A DNA stretch of 64,000 nt from Proteiniclasticum ruminis (GCF_900115135.1 NZ_FOVK01000003.1:159930-223929), one strand, 5' to 3'. Counted from the first letter of the stretch, positions 1 through 8,390 are shown. Notes: generated by a model from the letters alone, not told the origin. Numbers and translations are program-made.

Positions 1-1
1 G

Positions 2-376
2 AAACTCATCAAAAGAGAGGTGTCAAAGATTTTTCATCCTCGGGCACTGATTCCCATCAAGGTGGGCGGCAAAATTGTCTCCAATGAGATCATTGCGAGG
101 ATCAACAGTTTCACAGCCATACACCTGGTGATTTTCGTTGTAGGATCTCTTGTGGTTTCTCTCGAAGGAGGCACCATGGAGAGTTCTATGTCAGCGGTGG
201 CTGCAACGCTGAATAACATCGGCCCTGGGTTTGGTTCTGTGGGACCTACACTGACCTTTGCACACTACTCGGACTTTACAAAAATATTTCTCTCTTTGGT
301 GATGCTTTTGGGCAGACTGGAGCATTTCACCATCATTGCGCTTCTTGTGCCCAAGTCATGGACCAAGGAGAGCTGA
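2..376 (+). CDS. TrkH/KtrB-family potassium uptake protein, C-terminal fragment
   Basis: The reading frame is open to the window edge, so this is only the last ~124 residues. It matches the C-terminal part of TrkH/KtrB membrane subunits of potassium uptake systems: a basic segment with 'IFHPRA', a hydrophobic helix, the pore-loop stretch 'NNIGPGFGSVGP', and a last helix ending shortly before the stop. In this family the loop residues line the potassium selectivity filter. The regulatory TrkA/KtrA partner is not in view and may lie upstream. The in-frame GTG at 20 is internal to the protein, not a start. The family call is firm; Trk versus Ktr cannot be settled from the fragment. Confidence 0.88.
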   Translation, partial: KLIKREVSKIFHPRALIPIKVGGKIVSNEIIARINSFTAIHLVIFVVGSLVVSLEGGTMESSMSAVAATLNNIGPGFGSVGPTLTFAHYSDFTKIFLSLVMLLGRLEHFTIIALLVPKSWTKES

Positions 377-447
377 TGAATCAAATCGCATTTCAGGCAG
401 GCTTTATGAAAAGAGCCTGCTTTTGAACTTTTTGGAGGTAGGTATCG

Positions 448-918
448 ATGAACGTGAGATTGCTTCATGGTCATGAAGTGGAGAAAGCGCTTCTTCTGAT
501 TCGTGAAGTGTTTCTTCAAACGGAGTCAAGAGGACTTTCTCAACGTGCCGTGGACAGCTTTCTGAACATGCAGACCAGAGATGCTTTTCTGCAAATTCTG
601 TCCGATGAGAAGACTGTTTTTCTGGGGGCCTTTGATGAGGAACTGGATCTTGTTGGCGTTCTTTGTGCAGAAGGGTTCTTTCTTACGCATCTCTACGTAA
701 AAAGAAGAGGTAAAGGCATTGGGAAAGCCCTCTATACTTTCTATGAGGAGATTCTGATAAGCCGGATGGAGGAGGGAGAAGTCATCAGGCTCAATGCCAC
801 GCTGTCTTCAGTGCCCTTTTATGAAGCCCTGGGTTTTACGTTGAAAGAGGAGGTCCAGGAGATTTATGGCATTTCCTTTGTGCCCATGGAGAAAAAACTA
901 AAAAAAGACCTCTATTAA
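448..918 (+). CDS. GNAT-family N-acetyltransferase
   Basis: A 156-residue cytosolic protein with the GNAT fold. The strand 'LTHLYVKRRGKGIGKALY' (about residues 77-94) carries the Q/R-x-x-G-x-G/A acetyl-CoA pyrophosphate loop in the form RRGKGIG. The C-terminal 'VPFYEALGF' is the usual last conserved GNAT motif. It should move an acetyl group from acetyl-CoA to an amine; the substrate cannot be read from the sequence. The ATG follows GGAGG by about 9 nt. It lies 71 nt after the TrkH gene on the same strand, so co-transcription is possible, and a hairpin terminator follows. Confidence 0.85.
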   Translation: MNVRLLHGHEVEKALLLIREVFLQTESRGLSQRAVDSFLNMQTRDAFLQILSDEKTVFLGAFDEELDLVGVLCAEGFFLTHLYVKRRGKGIGKALYTFYEEILISRMEEGEVIRLNATLSSVPFYEALGFTLKEEVQEIYGISFVPMEKKLKKDLY

Positions 919-926
919 GAAGATAG

Positions 927-970
927 AAAAAGAACGCAGCAGGACGAAATCCTTACTACGTTCTTTTTTA
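927..970. terminator. Bidirectional rho-independent terminator
   Basis: Arms AAAGAACG...CGTTCTTT flank a partly paired stem (GGA/TCC near the loop), with T-runs on both sides. On the minus strand the imperfect positions become G-U pairs. It sits between the converging acetyltransferase and the small membrane protein gene and can serve both. Confidence 0.75.
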
Positions 971-978
971 TTGTTTGA

Positions 979-1200
979 TTATGACAGCCAAAGAGCTGCT
1001 AAAAGAGCTGTGGTGGCAATGCCCAGGGAGACCTGGCCCAGTTTCACATACTGGTTCACCTTCTGAAACTCCATGAGATTTCGTTCTTTCTTCGGTACCT
1101 TTTTCAGTTTCATGTACGTGAAAAAGCTGAGAATAGAGATGCCGAAGGAAACAGCAGCGGTGATAAAGAGCATGGCTCTTAGAATTTCTTTCAGTTCCAT
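979..1200 (-). CDS. Small two-helix membrane protein, unknown function
   Basis: A 73-residue protein with two predicted membrane helices: about residues 8-30 ('AMLFITAAVSFGISILSFF') and 53-72, the latter ending 'ATTALLAALWLS' at the C-terminus. They are joined by a short, strongly basic loop (KLKKVPKKER), so both ends probably face outside and the loop inside. The ATG is preceded by AAAGAGG about 6 nt away. It stands alone between two convergent or unrelated genes. I do not recognise a family. Confidence 0.6.
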   Translation of the reverse strand: MELKEILRAMLFITAAVSFGISILSFFTYMKLKKVPKKERNLMEFQKVNQYVKLGQVSLGIATTALLAALWLS

Positions 1201-1303
1201 TATATACCTCTTTCATAAGCATCAGGTTCCATAAGTGGAGGATGCATTTTTTCTTCAAAAATCAGTATATCATATACGCCCGTGGAGTATTCTAAAAAAT
1301 AAA

Positions 1304-2344
1304 CTATTTTCCTAAAAATGTGAGGTATGCTGTGACGAATTTCTCCGGTTCCTCAATCTGAGGGCTGTGACCCGAGTTTTCAAATACAGCCTCTACAAAG
1401 CGGCCGCCATTTTTCTGATACTCCTCAAAGACGCTTCTTGTCTGGGAAACCATAGGCTGTGGAGGATAGACCTCTAGTCCAGGCCAGCCTGGCAGAATGC
1501 CCAGCTGCCCAAGGAATCCCACATCACTGTAGGACTGATCAGAGACAATCTTATCCTGAACGCCTCTAAACCAGATTACAGGGGGTTTTACGGGCAGGTT
1601 TTTGATGCTGGACAAGTTGACATATTTTGGGCTCATAGTGTTGCCGATGCCTGTTGTGCCAGGACCTAAGAAGGGCCACTCTGGGGCGGGCTGAGAACTG
1701 CCAGGATAGAACCCTTCCCCAATCTCCATGAGAAACATGGAGTCCACAAAGGTATCCTTCATTTCTTCTGACAGGGTAAAGGTGGGAGCGAAGAGACCCT
1801 TCAATACATTTGGAGCGGAAGTGGGGTCATTAAGATCCTTATTTTTCGTTCTGAGATTTTCTACAAACTGCGGATTCACAAAGCCACCGCCGGTGCCAGC
1901 ATGGGATGCTGTGGTGATGGTTCCCTCTGCATCTTTTGTGCCAGAGAATCCGTAAGGGGACAATGGGTTGATCAGACCAAGACTTCTTACTTCATCCGCA
2001 TAGTCCAGCGTATACTGCATGGCAACCCCGCCGCCCATGGACCAGCCGATGATATGGGGGTTTTTGATGGAGAGAGCATCCACAAAGCTTCGGATGTCTT
2101 CAGACCAGGTTTTCATCCCCTGGGTGGAATCAATGGGAAGCTTCTCTGTATGGCCATAGCCTCGTAAGTCTGGAGCGTAAATATGGAAATGCTCTTCCAG
2201 AATCTCCACGGTAGGCACATAAAAGAGACTGGAAGAGGTGTTTCCATGGAGAAGAAGGAGTGGTTCTTTCTCAAAATTTCCTGCTTCCAGGTAGGAGATT
2301 TTTAGTCTTGTAGTCTGAATGTCTTTCTTTGGATAAGTCTTCAT
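1304..2344 (-). CDS. Alpha/beta-hydrolase fold protein
   Basis: A 346-residue soluble alpha/beta hydrolase. Seen in order: the oxyanion-hole motif 'LLLHGNTSSS' (about residues 30-39), the nucleophile elbow 'GWSMGGG' with the catalytic Ser, an enlarged cap region (about 130-245) rich in Gly and Pro, a likely acidic residue in 'GVQDKIV', and the catalytic His in 'NSGHSPQIE' near the C-terminus. It is longer than the usual 270-300 residues because of the cap. A hairpin after etfA separates it from the acyl-CoA oxidation operon, and it has its own candidate promoter, so a shared pathway is possible but not shown. Ester, lactone or C-C bond hydrolysis cannot be distinguished. Confidence 0.8.
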   Translation of the reverse strand: MKTYPKKDIQTTRLKISYLEAGNFEKEPLLLLHGNTSSSLFYVPTVEILEEHFHIYAPDLRGYGHTEKLPIDSTQGMKTWSEDIRSFVDALSIKNPHIIGWSMGGGVAMQYTLDYADEVRSLGLINPLSPYGFSGTKDAEGTITTASHAGTGGGFVNPQFVENLRTKNKDLNDPTSAPNVLKGLFAPTFTLSEEMKDTFVDSMFLMEIGEGFYPGSSQPAPEWPFLGPGTTGIGNTMSPKYVNLSSIKNLPVKPPVIWFRGVQDKIVSDQSYSDVGFLGQLGILPGWPGLEVYPPQPMVSQTRSVFEEYQKNGGRFVEAVFENSGHSPQIEEPEKFVTAYLTFLGK

Positions 2345-2381
2345 TACTGCTAAACCGTCCTTTCATGGGTTATTTATGGGT

Positions 2382-2411
2382 ATTCTATCGCAAGTGCGAC
2401 AGTTTTGTAAA
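2382..2411 (-). promoter_or_regulatory. Candidate promoter with palindrome for the alpha/beta hydrolase
   Basis: Read on the minus strand: TTTACA, 18-nt spacer, TAGAAT, about 40 nt before the start codon. The spacer contains the palindrome TCGCA-AG-TGCGA (2388-2399) next to the -10 box, a plausible repressor site. Confidence 0.45.
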
Positions 2412-2454
2412 CAGTTACGGAAAAAAGAGCATGCAGTGAAACACTTCTGCAAAG

Positions 2455-2481
2455 GAAAGAAAAGGCCTATGAAGGCCTTTC
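2455..2481 (-). terminator. Terminator overlapping the etfA stop codon
   Basis: On the minus strand the last etfA codons and stop form AAAGGCCT-tcat-AGGCCTTT followed by TCTTTCC. The hairpin would end the maoC-acd-etfB-etfA transcript before the hydrolase gene. The U-run is imperfect. Confidence 0.6.
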
Positions 2482-3492
2482 CCGATAGTTTCTGATTTCT
2501 TTTGTGAGGAGCGGAAGGATTTCCAACGCATTTCCGACAAGTCCGATGTTTGCTACTTGGAAGATCGGCGCATCCGGATCTTTATTGATGGCGATGATGT
2601 AGTCTGATTTCTCCATACCTGCCAGGTGCTGTACAGCGCCAGAAATGCCGCAGGCAATATAGACTTTAGGTTTTACAGTTTTTCCGGTCTGTCCTACCTG
2701 GTAGTCCTTTTCAATTCGTCCTTCATCTACAGCAGCTCTGGAACCTGCCACTTCAGCGCCAATCATATCCGCACATTCCCGCAGAAGGTCGAATCTGTCG
2801 CCAACGCCTCTTCCGCCTGAGATGAGGATATCTGCCTTGGCAATGTCCACGGCCATGTGGTCCTTCTTCAACACTTCCAGAATGCTCACAGGATCTTTCA
2901 GTCCATCAAGGCTTACATCCTGCATGGACACTTTTCCGGTGAGAGCGGGATTCCTCTGCATTTTATCCATGACGCCAGGTCTAATGGTGGTCATCTGAGG
3001 TCTTTTGGTCTCATTGATGATGGTGCCAAAGAGATTTCCGCCAAAGGCTGGTCTTGTGACATAAAGGAGGGAGGAGTCTGGATTTTCTGGATCAAACTCC
3101 AGCTTTGTTGCATCTGCTGTAAGACCTGTATCACATCTGGCAGCAAGTCTCGGTGCCAGGTCTCTGCCTAAAACCGTTGCAGGAATCAGGAAGATATCGG
3201 GTTTTCTTGCCTCAATCATCTGATGGAGAAGATGGGTATACTGGAGTGTACTGTATTCATTCAGTTTTTTATGGTGGAGATATACGGTCTCATCTGCACC
3301 CCGGGCGGCAAGCTCTGAAAGAAGATCCTCACTCACTTCTCCGAGAAGAACGGCAACCACCTGATAGTTGAGGGATGGTCTGTCTTCTTTCAGTCTCCTG
3401 GCTTCTCCGAGAAGCTCTAAACTTGCTTCGTGTATTTTATTCTCTTCATGTTCGATGAATACATAAAGATCTTTATAGTCCTGTATGTTCAT
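2467..3492 (-). CDS. etfA: Electron transfer flavoprotein alpha subunit
   Basis: A 341-residue EtfA. The C-terminal FAD domain is clear: 'ISGGRGVG', 'VAGSRAAVDEG', 'QVGQTGKTVKPKVYIACGISGAVQH', and 'IAINKDPDAPIF', which are the standard flavin-binding signatures. EtfA with EtfB accepts electrons from acyl-CoA dehydrogenases. In clostridia some EtfAB pairs are electron-bifurcating and also reduce ferredoxin with NADH; whether this pair does so cannot be decided by eye. It is last of a four-gene set (maoC, acyl-CoA dehydrogenase, etfB, etfA) with gaps of about 10 nt, so it surely serves the dehydrogenase next to it. Confidence 0.96.
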   Translation of the reverse strand: MNIQDYKDLYVFIEHEENKIHEASLELLGEARRLKEDRPSLNYQVVAVLLGEVSEDLLSELAARGADETVYLHHKKLNEYSTLQYTHLLHQMIEARKPDIFLIPATVLGRDLAPRLAARCDTGLTADATKLEFDPENPDSSLLYVTRPAFGGNLFGTIINETKRPQMTTIRPGVMDKMQRNPALTGKVSMQDVSLDGLKDPVSILEVLKKDHMAVDIAKADILISGGRGVGDRFDLLRECADMIGAEVAGSRAAVDEGRIEKDYQVGQTGKTVKPKVYIACGISGAVQHLAGMEKSDYIIAINKDPDAPIFQVANIGLVGNALEILPLLTKEIRNYRERPS

Positions 3493-3503
3493 TCTACTTC
3501 CTC

Positions 3504-4295
3504 CTACTTTCCGATAAACTGGTTCTCAAGAAGCACGTCCAGAATTTTCGCCGCTGCCAGTTTTGGCTCTAAAGTCAGCACATCTGAATTTTTATGGACT
3601 TCTTTGGTGAAGGTCTTCTTTACTTTTGTGGGGGAGCCCTTGAGGCCGATGTCTTTCTGTTCCAGATTCAAATGCTCATTGGTGATGACCGTCACCGGTT
3701 TATCAAAAGCCTTCATGATTTCACGTACATGCATATAGCGTGGTTTGGCGATGGAACTGAGTGTGGTGATGAGGCAAGGCATCTCAGACTCCAGGATTTC
3801 ATATCGGTTTTCCAGCGCTTTGCGTACTCTGATCTTCTCTTCTGAGATGGTGAGAATCTCATCCACATAGGTAATCTGTGGCAGGTTCAGCTTTTCGGCG
3901 GTTTGAGGACCTACCTGGGCGGTGTCGCCATCGATGGCCTGTCTGCCTGCGATAATTAGATCATAAGGAATCGTAGCAAGGTAGGCGCCCAAGGTATTGG
4001 AAGTTGCCCAGGTGTCTGCACCGCCAAACTTTCCATCACTGATGAGCACACACTCATCCGCGCCGAGGGCGTAAAGTTCTCTCAGCATAGATTCTGCCTG
4101 TGGAGGTCCCATGGTGACGCAAGTCACTTTAGCGCCTTGTCTGTCCTTGATCTGAAGGGCTGCTTCAAGACCTGCCAGATCATCTGGATTGGTGATGGTG
4201 GGGACGCCGGTTCTGATGAGCGTGCCCTTTTCCTTGTCTATCTTCATTTCTGTGGTATCTGGAACTTGCTTTAAAAGTACTACAATATTCATCAT
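3504..4295 (-). CDS. etfB: Electron transfer flavoprotein beta subunit
   Basis: A 263-residue EtfB starting 'MMNIVVLLKQVPDT', a family hallmark, with 'TITNPDDLAGLEAAL', 'VTCVTMGPPQAESMLRELYALGAD' and 'AGRQAIDGDTAQVGPQTAE', the signature region that contacts the nucleotide. Two adjacent ATG codons fit; AAAGGAG favours 4292 slightly (7 nt spacing) over 4295. It lies 11 nt upstream of etfA and 9 nt downstream of the acyl-CoA dehydrogenase. The gene pair forms the soluble heterodimer that re-oxidises that dehydrogenase. Confidence 0.96.
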   Translation of the reverse strand: MMNIVVLLKQVPDTTEMKIDKEKGTLIRTGVPTITNPDDLAGLEAALQIKDRQGAKVTCVTMGPPQAESMLRELYALGADECVLISDGKFGGADTWATSNTLGAYLATIPYDLIIAGRQAIDGDTAQVGPQTAEKLNLPQITYVDEILTISEEKIRVRKALENRYEILESEMPCLITTLSSIAKPRYMHVREIMKAFDKPVTVITNEHLNLEQKDIGLKGSPTKVKKTFTKEVHKNSDVLTLEPKLAAAKILDVLLENQFIGK

Positions 4296-4304
4296 TTCTC
4301 TCCT

Positions 4305-5444
4305 TTACTTCAGTAAAGATGCTGCGATGACCATCTTCTGAACTTCAGATGTGCCTTCGTAGATCTCAGTGATTTTCGCGTCACGGAACATTCTTTCCAG
4401 AGGATATTCTCTGGTATAACCGTAACCGCCCAGAAGCTGAAGGGAGATTCTTGTGCTCTCCATAGAAATATCAGAGGCGTAAAGCTTTGCCATGGCAGCT
4501 TCTGTGGAATAAGGCTTCCCTTCGTCCTTCAGAACCGCAGCACGGTAGGTAAGAAGTCTTGCAGCATCAATTTTTGTCTGAAGGTCTGCGATCTGGAACT
4601 GTGAGTTCTGGAAAGCAGAAAGGGGTTTTCCGAACTGTTTACGTTCTTTGATGTACTTGATGGCTTCATCCAGGGCACCCTGGGCGATACCCAGAGCCTG
4701 CGCTGCGATACCGATTCTACCACCATCCAGAGTCTTCATGGCGATGCCGAATCCTTTTCCTTCTTGTCCCAAAAGGTTCTCGGCAGGCAGCATGAGATCT
4801 GTAAAAATCAGCTCAGTGGTGGAGCTTCCTTTGATGCCCAGTTTATGTTCTGTCTTTCCGATGGAAAAACCTTCCATGCCTTTTTCTACAATGAAGGCAG
4901 AGATGCCTCGGGTTCCTTTTTGCTTGTCGGTCATGGCAAAGACGATGAAGGTATCCGCATATCCGCCATTGGTGATGAATATCTTAGAGCCGTTGATTCT
5001 ATAGAAATCTCCTTCCCGCACTGCGGTGGTCTGCTGCATGGCTGCATCGGAACCTGCATTGGGTTCTGTAAGGCCAAATGCGCCAAGTTTATCACCGGAA
5101 GCCAAAGGAAGCAGATATTTTTCTTTTTGCTCTTCTGTACCGAAGGCCAGAAGAGGAGCACAGGCCAAAGAGGTGTGAGCGGATACAATGACGCCTGTGG
5201 TGGCGCAATGCTTGGAAAGCTCTTCCACGGCCATGATATAGGTCAGGTTGTCACCACCGGAGCCCCCATAATTCTCCGGTACTGGTATGCCCAGCATTCC
5301 TATTTTTGCCATTTTCTCTACAGTTTCCACAGGGAACCGCTCCAGCTCATCAACTTCCTGAGCCAAGGGTTTCACTTCATTCAGGGAGAATTCTTTGAAT
5401 AATTTCAGGGATAGGGCTTGTTTCTTGTTTAGTTCAAAATTCAT
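4305..5444 (-). CDS. Acyl-CoA dehydrogenase (butyryl-CoA dehydrogenase type)
   Basis: A 379-residue FAD acyl-CoA dehydrogenase of the usual length. Visible: 'YGGSGGDNLTYIMAVEELSKHCATTG', the FAD/substrate motif 'GAFGLTEPNAGSDA', 'ITNGGYADTFIVFA', 'RISLQLLGGYGYTREYPLERMFRDAKITEIYEGTSE'. The Glu of 'IYEGTSE' (about residue 363) is at the position of the catalytic base in short- and medium-chain enzymes. It introduces the alpha-beta double bond and passes electrons to EtfAB encoded next to it. The MaoC-type hydratase upstream would take the enoyl-CoA product. Chain length or branching of the substrate is not evident. Confidence 0.95.
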   Translation of the reverse strand: MNFELNKKQALSLKLFKEFSLNEVKPLAQEVDELERFPVETVEKMAKIGMLGIPVPENYGGSGGDNLTYIMAVEELSKHCATTGVIVSAHTSLACAPLLAFGTEEQKEKYLLPLASGDKLGAFGLTEPNAGSDAAMQQTTAVREGDFYRINGSKIFITNGGYADTFIVFAMTDKQKGTRGISAFIVEKGMEGFSIGKTEHKLGIKGSSTTELIFTDLMLPAENLLGQEGKGFGIAMKTLDGGRIGIAAQALGIAQGALDEAIKYIKERKQFGKPLSAFQNSQFQIADLQTKIDAARLLTYRAAVLKDEGKPYSTEAAMAKLYASDISMESTRISLQLLGGYGYTREYPLERMFRDAKITEIYEGTSEVQKMVIAASLLK

Positions 5445-5453
5445 ATGGTCCTC

Positions 5454-5870
5454 CTATTTTGGTGGCATGACGGTAGCGGTGCCTTTCACCACAACGTCTC
5501 CATGCTGGTTGTATGCAATGGTGTCCAGTTTGACGATGTTTTTCTCTTCCAGGATCTCTGATACTGTCACCACAGCCTTAATGGTATCCTGAAACCGCAC
5601 TGGCTTCGTGAATTTCAAGTCCTGTCCAAGATAAATGGTGCCAGGTCCTGGAAGAAGGGTGCCAAGAACGGTAGAAAAATAAGAGGCGGTGAGCATGCCA
5701 TGGACAATTCTTCCCTTGAACATGGTTTCTTTCGCATAGGATTCATTGAAATGTGCGGGATTCAGATCACCGGAAATACCGCCAAATAGAACAACATCTG
5801 TTTCTGTGACGGTTCTTTCGTAGGATTCCTGATCACCAATTCTCATATCGTGAATGGTTTTTCCTTTCAT
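5454..5870 (-). CDS. MaoC-like (R)-specific enoyl-CoA hydratase
   Basis: A 138-residue hot-dog protein of the MaoC/PhaJ family. The active-site stretch 'ISGDLNPAHFNESYAKETMFKGRIVHGML' holds the Asp-His pair of R-hydratases (D-x-x-x-x-H) and the following 'GRIVHGM'. The upstream ATG at 5882 would include the ribosome site GGAGG in the gene, so ATG 5870 (5 nt after GGAGG) is preferred. As first gene of the minus-strand operon it lies directly behind the operator/promoter. R-hydratases give (R)-3-hydroxyacyl-CoA, which fits oxidation by the FabG-type SDR encoded on the other arm instead of an S-specific dehydrogenase. Confidence 0.9.
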   Translation of the reverse strand: MKGKTIHDMRIGDQESYERTVTETDVVLFGGISGDLNPAHFNESYAKETMFKGRIVHGMLTASYFSTVLGTLLPGPGTIYLGQDLKFTKPVRFQDTIKAVVTVSEILEEKNIVKLDTIAYNQHGDVVVKGTATVMPPK

Positions 5871-5921
5871 AATAACCTCCATATGATAATTTAATAACGA
5901 ATGATTCTCATGTAATTGTTT

Positions 5922-5978
5922 AACATGATGAACCTTTCATGTTTAATTCTATTATATGCCATCGTTTGAAAAAAACAA
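5922..5978 (-). promoter_or_regulatory. Promoter and operator copy 1, minus arm of the acyl-CoA locus
   Basis: On the minus strand: TTGTTT (5973-5978), 16-nt spacer, TATAAT (5951-5956), then the perfect inverted repeat AACATGA-N8-TCATGTT (5922-5943), which would cover the transcription start. The same repeat with the same spacer occurs on the other arm. A TetR dimer is a natural candidate binder because 22-nt palindromes are common for that family. Confidence 0.75.
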
Positions 5979-6499
5979 TAGATTTGGTGAAAATTATGTT
6001 ATTAATTTAACGAGTGTGGATTTTTGAACCTGAAAACAAGGAAACAAGCCTTTCTGAAATTGATACAACCATTTTCATTATACAGGATGTTGTTGGTGTG
6101 CTCTATGGTGAAAGCGAACATTTCTGTCAATCCTGACAAAAATTAACTTGTAGATGAAATAACAAAAAGAATGCAGTTCATGGACGAACATCGGAACGTT
6201 GGCAATATCATCACAATAAATACCATTTATTCCCTAGGATCTGTATACTCCTTGCGGATGATTGCATGTGCTGGAAACACGAAAACAACATGGCTTTCAA
6301 GGTTAAAAATGTGTATTAATACATTACAATTTATGATAATAAAATATCAAATCAGGAGAATCGCAAATGACAACCTTTTCATTTGTTTACATATAAATCA
6401 ACGATTTATCAGATAAAAGCTTATTTTATTAAAGAAATTCTAGAACTGTTCACTATTTTTAAACGGATAATTAATTATGTCTTTGTTTTGTTAAATTGA
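5979..6499. other. AT-rich non-coding stretch between divergent operons
   Basis: About 520 nt with no credible gene. The 81-codon plus-strand frame at 6171-6416 lacks a ribosome site and family features. A small dyad TGTCA-atcc-TGACA lies near 6126-6139. Several A/T runs could bend DNA. I see no structured RNA; the unusual length of this spacer is unexplained. Confidence 0.5.
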
Positions 6500-6551
6500 T
6501 TGACTTTGCAAACCTTATCATTTATTCTGAACATGAAGATTGATTCATGTT
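6500..6551 (+). promoter_or_regulatory. Promoter and operator copy 2, plus arm of the acyl-CoA locus
   Basis: TTGACT (6500-6505), 17-nt spacer, TATTCT (6523-6528), followed after one base by AACATGA-N8-TCATGTT (6530-6551), identical in arms and spacing to copy 1. The repeat again sits over the expected start of transcription, about 90 nt upstream of fabG. The match of both half-sites and geometry at two divergent promoters is strong evidence for one repressor. Confidence 0.78.
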
Positions 6552-6639
6552 TCATATCTTGGTATTTGATTCTCTGTTTATGCACAGTGATGGGTCAAAT
6601 ATAACGATATGAAATAGGTGAAATAATGGAGGTAGAAAA

Positions 6640-7359
6640 ATGAGATTACAGGACAAAGTTGCAGTAATTACTGGTGGTGCTCGTGGACTTGGACAGGCGA
6701 TGGCAGAGCTTTTTGTGCGTGAAGGCGCAAAGGTCATTGCAGCGGACATGGGCGATCTGGCCTATGAGAATCCAAATGTGGAAGGGTACAAGCTGAATGT
6801 TGCAGACGGTGAAGCTTGTAAGGCATTTGTAGAGTACGTCACTGAAAAATATGGTAAGATTGATATTCTTGTGAACAACGCAGGAATCACAAGAGATGCC
6901 CTCACAAGAAAGATGACCGACGAGATGTGGGATCTGGTGATAGACGTGAATCTGAAGGGTGTATTCAACCTCACAAGACACGTAGGACCGCAGATGCAGG
7001 CAAACGGCAAGGGTTCCATCATCAACATTTCTTCTGTTGTAGGAGAATTCGGAAACATCGGACAGGCAAACTATGCTGCAACAAAAGCAGGTGTCATTGG
7101 AATGACAAAGACCTGGGCAAAGGAGTTTGCTATGAAGGGTGCACAGGTCAGAGTCAATGCCATCTCTCCTGGCTACACCATGACAGATATCCTGAAGACT
7201 GTTCCACAGGATCTTCTGGACAAATTTGCTGCACAGACCATGCTTGGAAGACTGGCTCAGCCTGAGGAAATTGCAAATGCTGCACTGTTCCTGGCTTCAG
7301 ATGAATCTTCTTACGTAACAGGTCACAATCTGTCTGTCAACGGAGGCATGAGACTGTAA
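6640..7359 (+). CDS. fabG: SDR-family 3-hydroxyacyl-CoA/ACP dehydrogenase (FabG-like)
   Basis: A 239-residue classical short-chain dehydrogenase. N-terminal 'VITGGARGLGQAMAELF' is the TGxxxGxG nucleotide loop; 'LVNNAGITRDALTRKM' the NNAG motif; 'INISSVVGEFGNIGQANYAATKAGVIG' gives the catalytic Ser, Tyr and Lys (Y-x-x-x-K); 'NAISPGYTMTDI' and the C-terminal 'YVTGHNLSVNGGM' close the fold. The sequence is FabG-like, but the neighbours (acyl-CoA dehydrogenase, hydratase, importer) point to oxidation of 3-hydroxyacyl-CoA rather than fatty-acid synthesis. Good GGAGG site 8 nt before ATG; next gene follows after 11 nt. Confidence 0.92.
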   Translation: MRLQDKVAVITGGARGLGQAMAELFVREGAKVIAADMGDLAYENPNVEGYKLNVADGEACKAFVEYVTEKYGKIDILVNNAGITRDALTRKMTDEMWDLVIDVNLKGVFNLTRHVGPQMQANGKGSIINISSVVGEFGNIGQANYAATKAGVIGMTKTWAKEFAMKGAQVRVNAISPGYTMTDILKTVPQDLLDKFAAQTMLGRLAQPEEIANAALFLASDESSYVTGHNLSVNGGMRL

Positions 7360-7370
7360 GGAGGTTTAGC

Positions 7371-8390
7371 ATGACGAATGTAGGAATTGTAGGAACTGGG
7401 ATCTATATTCCAGAATCCTTTATGACAGGGAAGGAAATCTCTGAGAAAACCATGGGTGTCTGGTCTGAAGAGGCTGTGGTGGACAAACTTGGCATCAGAA
7501 AGAAACCGATCCCTGGAGCACAGGACGGTACACAGGAAATGGGTGCGCTGGCAGCGCTGGATGCACTGAAAAATACTGGCACCGATCCTCTGGATATTGA
7601 TGTGATTCTCTGCGTAGGAGAAGAATGGAAAGAGTATCCATTGACGACATCAGCGCTGTATATCCAGGACAGAATCGGCGCAGTGAATGCCTGGGGCATA
7701 GATCTTGCCAACAGATGCTGCACCACTGTGTCTACCATGAAGATTGCAAAGGATATGCTCATGAACGATGACTCCATCAACACCATCCTCATTGCAGGCG
7801 GATACAGAAATGGAGACTTTGTAGATTACAGCGACAAAAACATGTCTATGATGTTCAATCTGGGAGCAGGTGGCGGAGCCATCATCCTCAAGAAAAATTA
7901 TGGCAAGAATCTTCTTCTGGGGTCCCACATCATTGCAGATGGATCTTTAGCCCGAACTGCCGGAGTGGAGATTGGAGGCACTTGCAATCCGATCACTCCA
8001 GAAAACAGAGACGAGGCCTATAAGAGTCTTCGGCTTATGGACGCCAAGAAAATGAAAGACAGACTGAATGAGGTGTCAATGCCCAACTGGTACAAATGCA
8101 TCGACGAATCATTAAGAAAATCAGATCTTGAAAGAAAGGATATTGACTATCTGGCAATTCTTCATATGAAGAGATCCGGCCACGTGGCCATGCTGAATGA
8201 ACTGGGGCTTACGGAAGACCAGTCCATCTATCTGGAAGATTATGGACATATCGGACAGGTGGATCAGATTTTGTCTCTGCACCTGGCTCTCCAGGAAGGA
8301 AAGGTTCAGGACGGAAGCGTTGTAAGCATGGTTGCGGCAGGGATCGGCTATGTGTGGGCTGCCAATGTCATTAAATGGGGTGAAAGCTAA
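7371..8390 (+). CDS. Ketoacyl-ACP-synthase-III-like thiolase-fold enzyme
   Basis: A 339-residue thiolase-superfamily protein resembling FabH. The start 'VGIVGTGIYIPE' and 'LGIRKKPIP' are FabH-like. The nucleophile region 'IDLANRCCTTVSTMKIAKDML' places C116 (with C117 next to it) at the FabH active Cys. 'LAILHMKRSGH' gives H264 at the FabH 'HQAN' His. Where FabH has Gly-Asn, this protein has 'DYGHIGQ' with H292, giving a Cys-His-His set as in condensing enzymes of the FabF class instead of Cys-His-Asn. No canonical thiolase is in the locus, so it may cleave or form beta-ketoacyl-CoA; this role is inference. Confidence 0.8.
   Translation: MTNVGIVGTGIYIPESFMTGKEISEKTMGVWSEEAVVDKLGIRKKPIPGAQDGTQEMGALAALDALKNTGTDPLDIDVILCVGEEWKEYPLTTSALYIQDRIGAVNAWGIDLANRCCTTVSTMKIAKDMLMNDDSINTILIAGGYRNGDFVDYSDKNMSMMFNLGAGGGAIILKKNYGKNLLLGSHIIADGSLARTAGVEIGGTCNPITPENRDEAYKSLRLMDAKKMKDRLNEVSMPNWYKCIDESLRKSDLERKDIDYLAILHMKRSGHVAMLNELGLTEDQSIYLEDYGHIGQVDQILSLHLALQEGKVQDGSVVSMVAAGIGYVWAANVIKWGES

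Noticed and set aside
6171..6416. 81-codon open frame in the spacer between maoC and fabG
   Set aside because: No ribosome site, AT-rich composition like the flanking non-coding DNA, and no family features.
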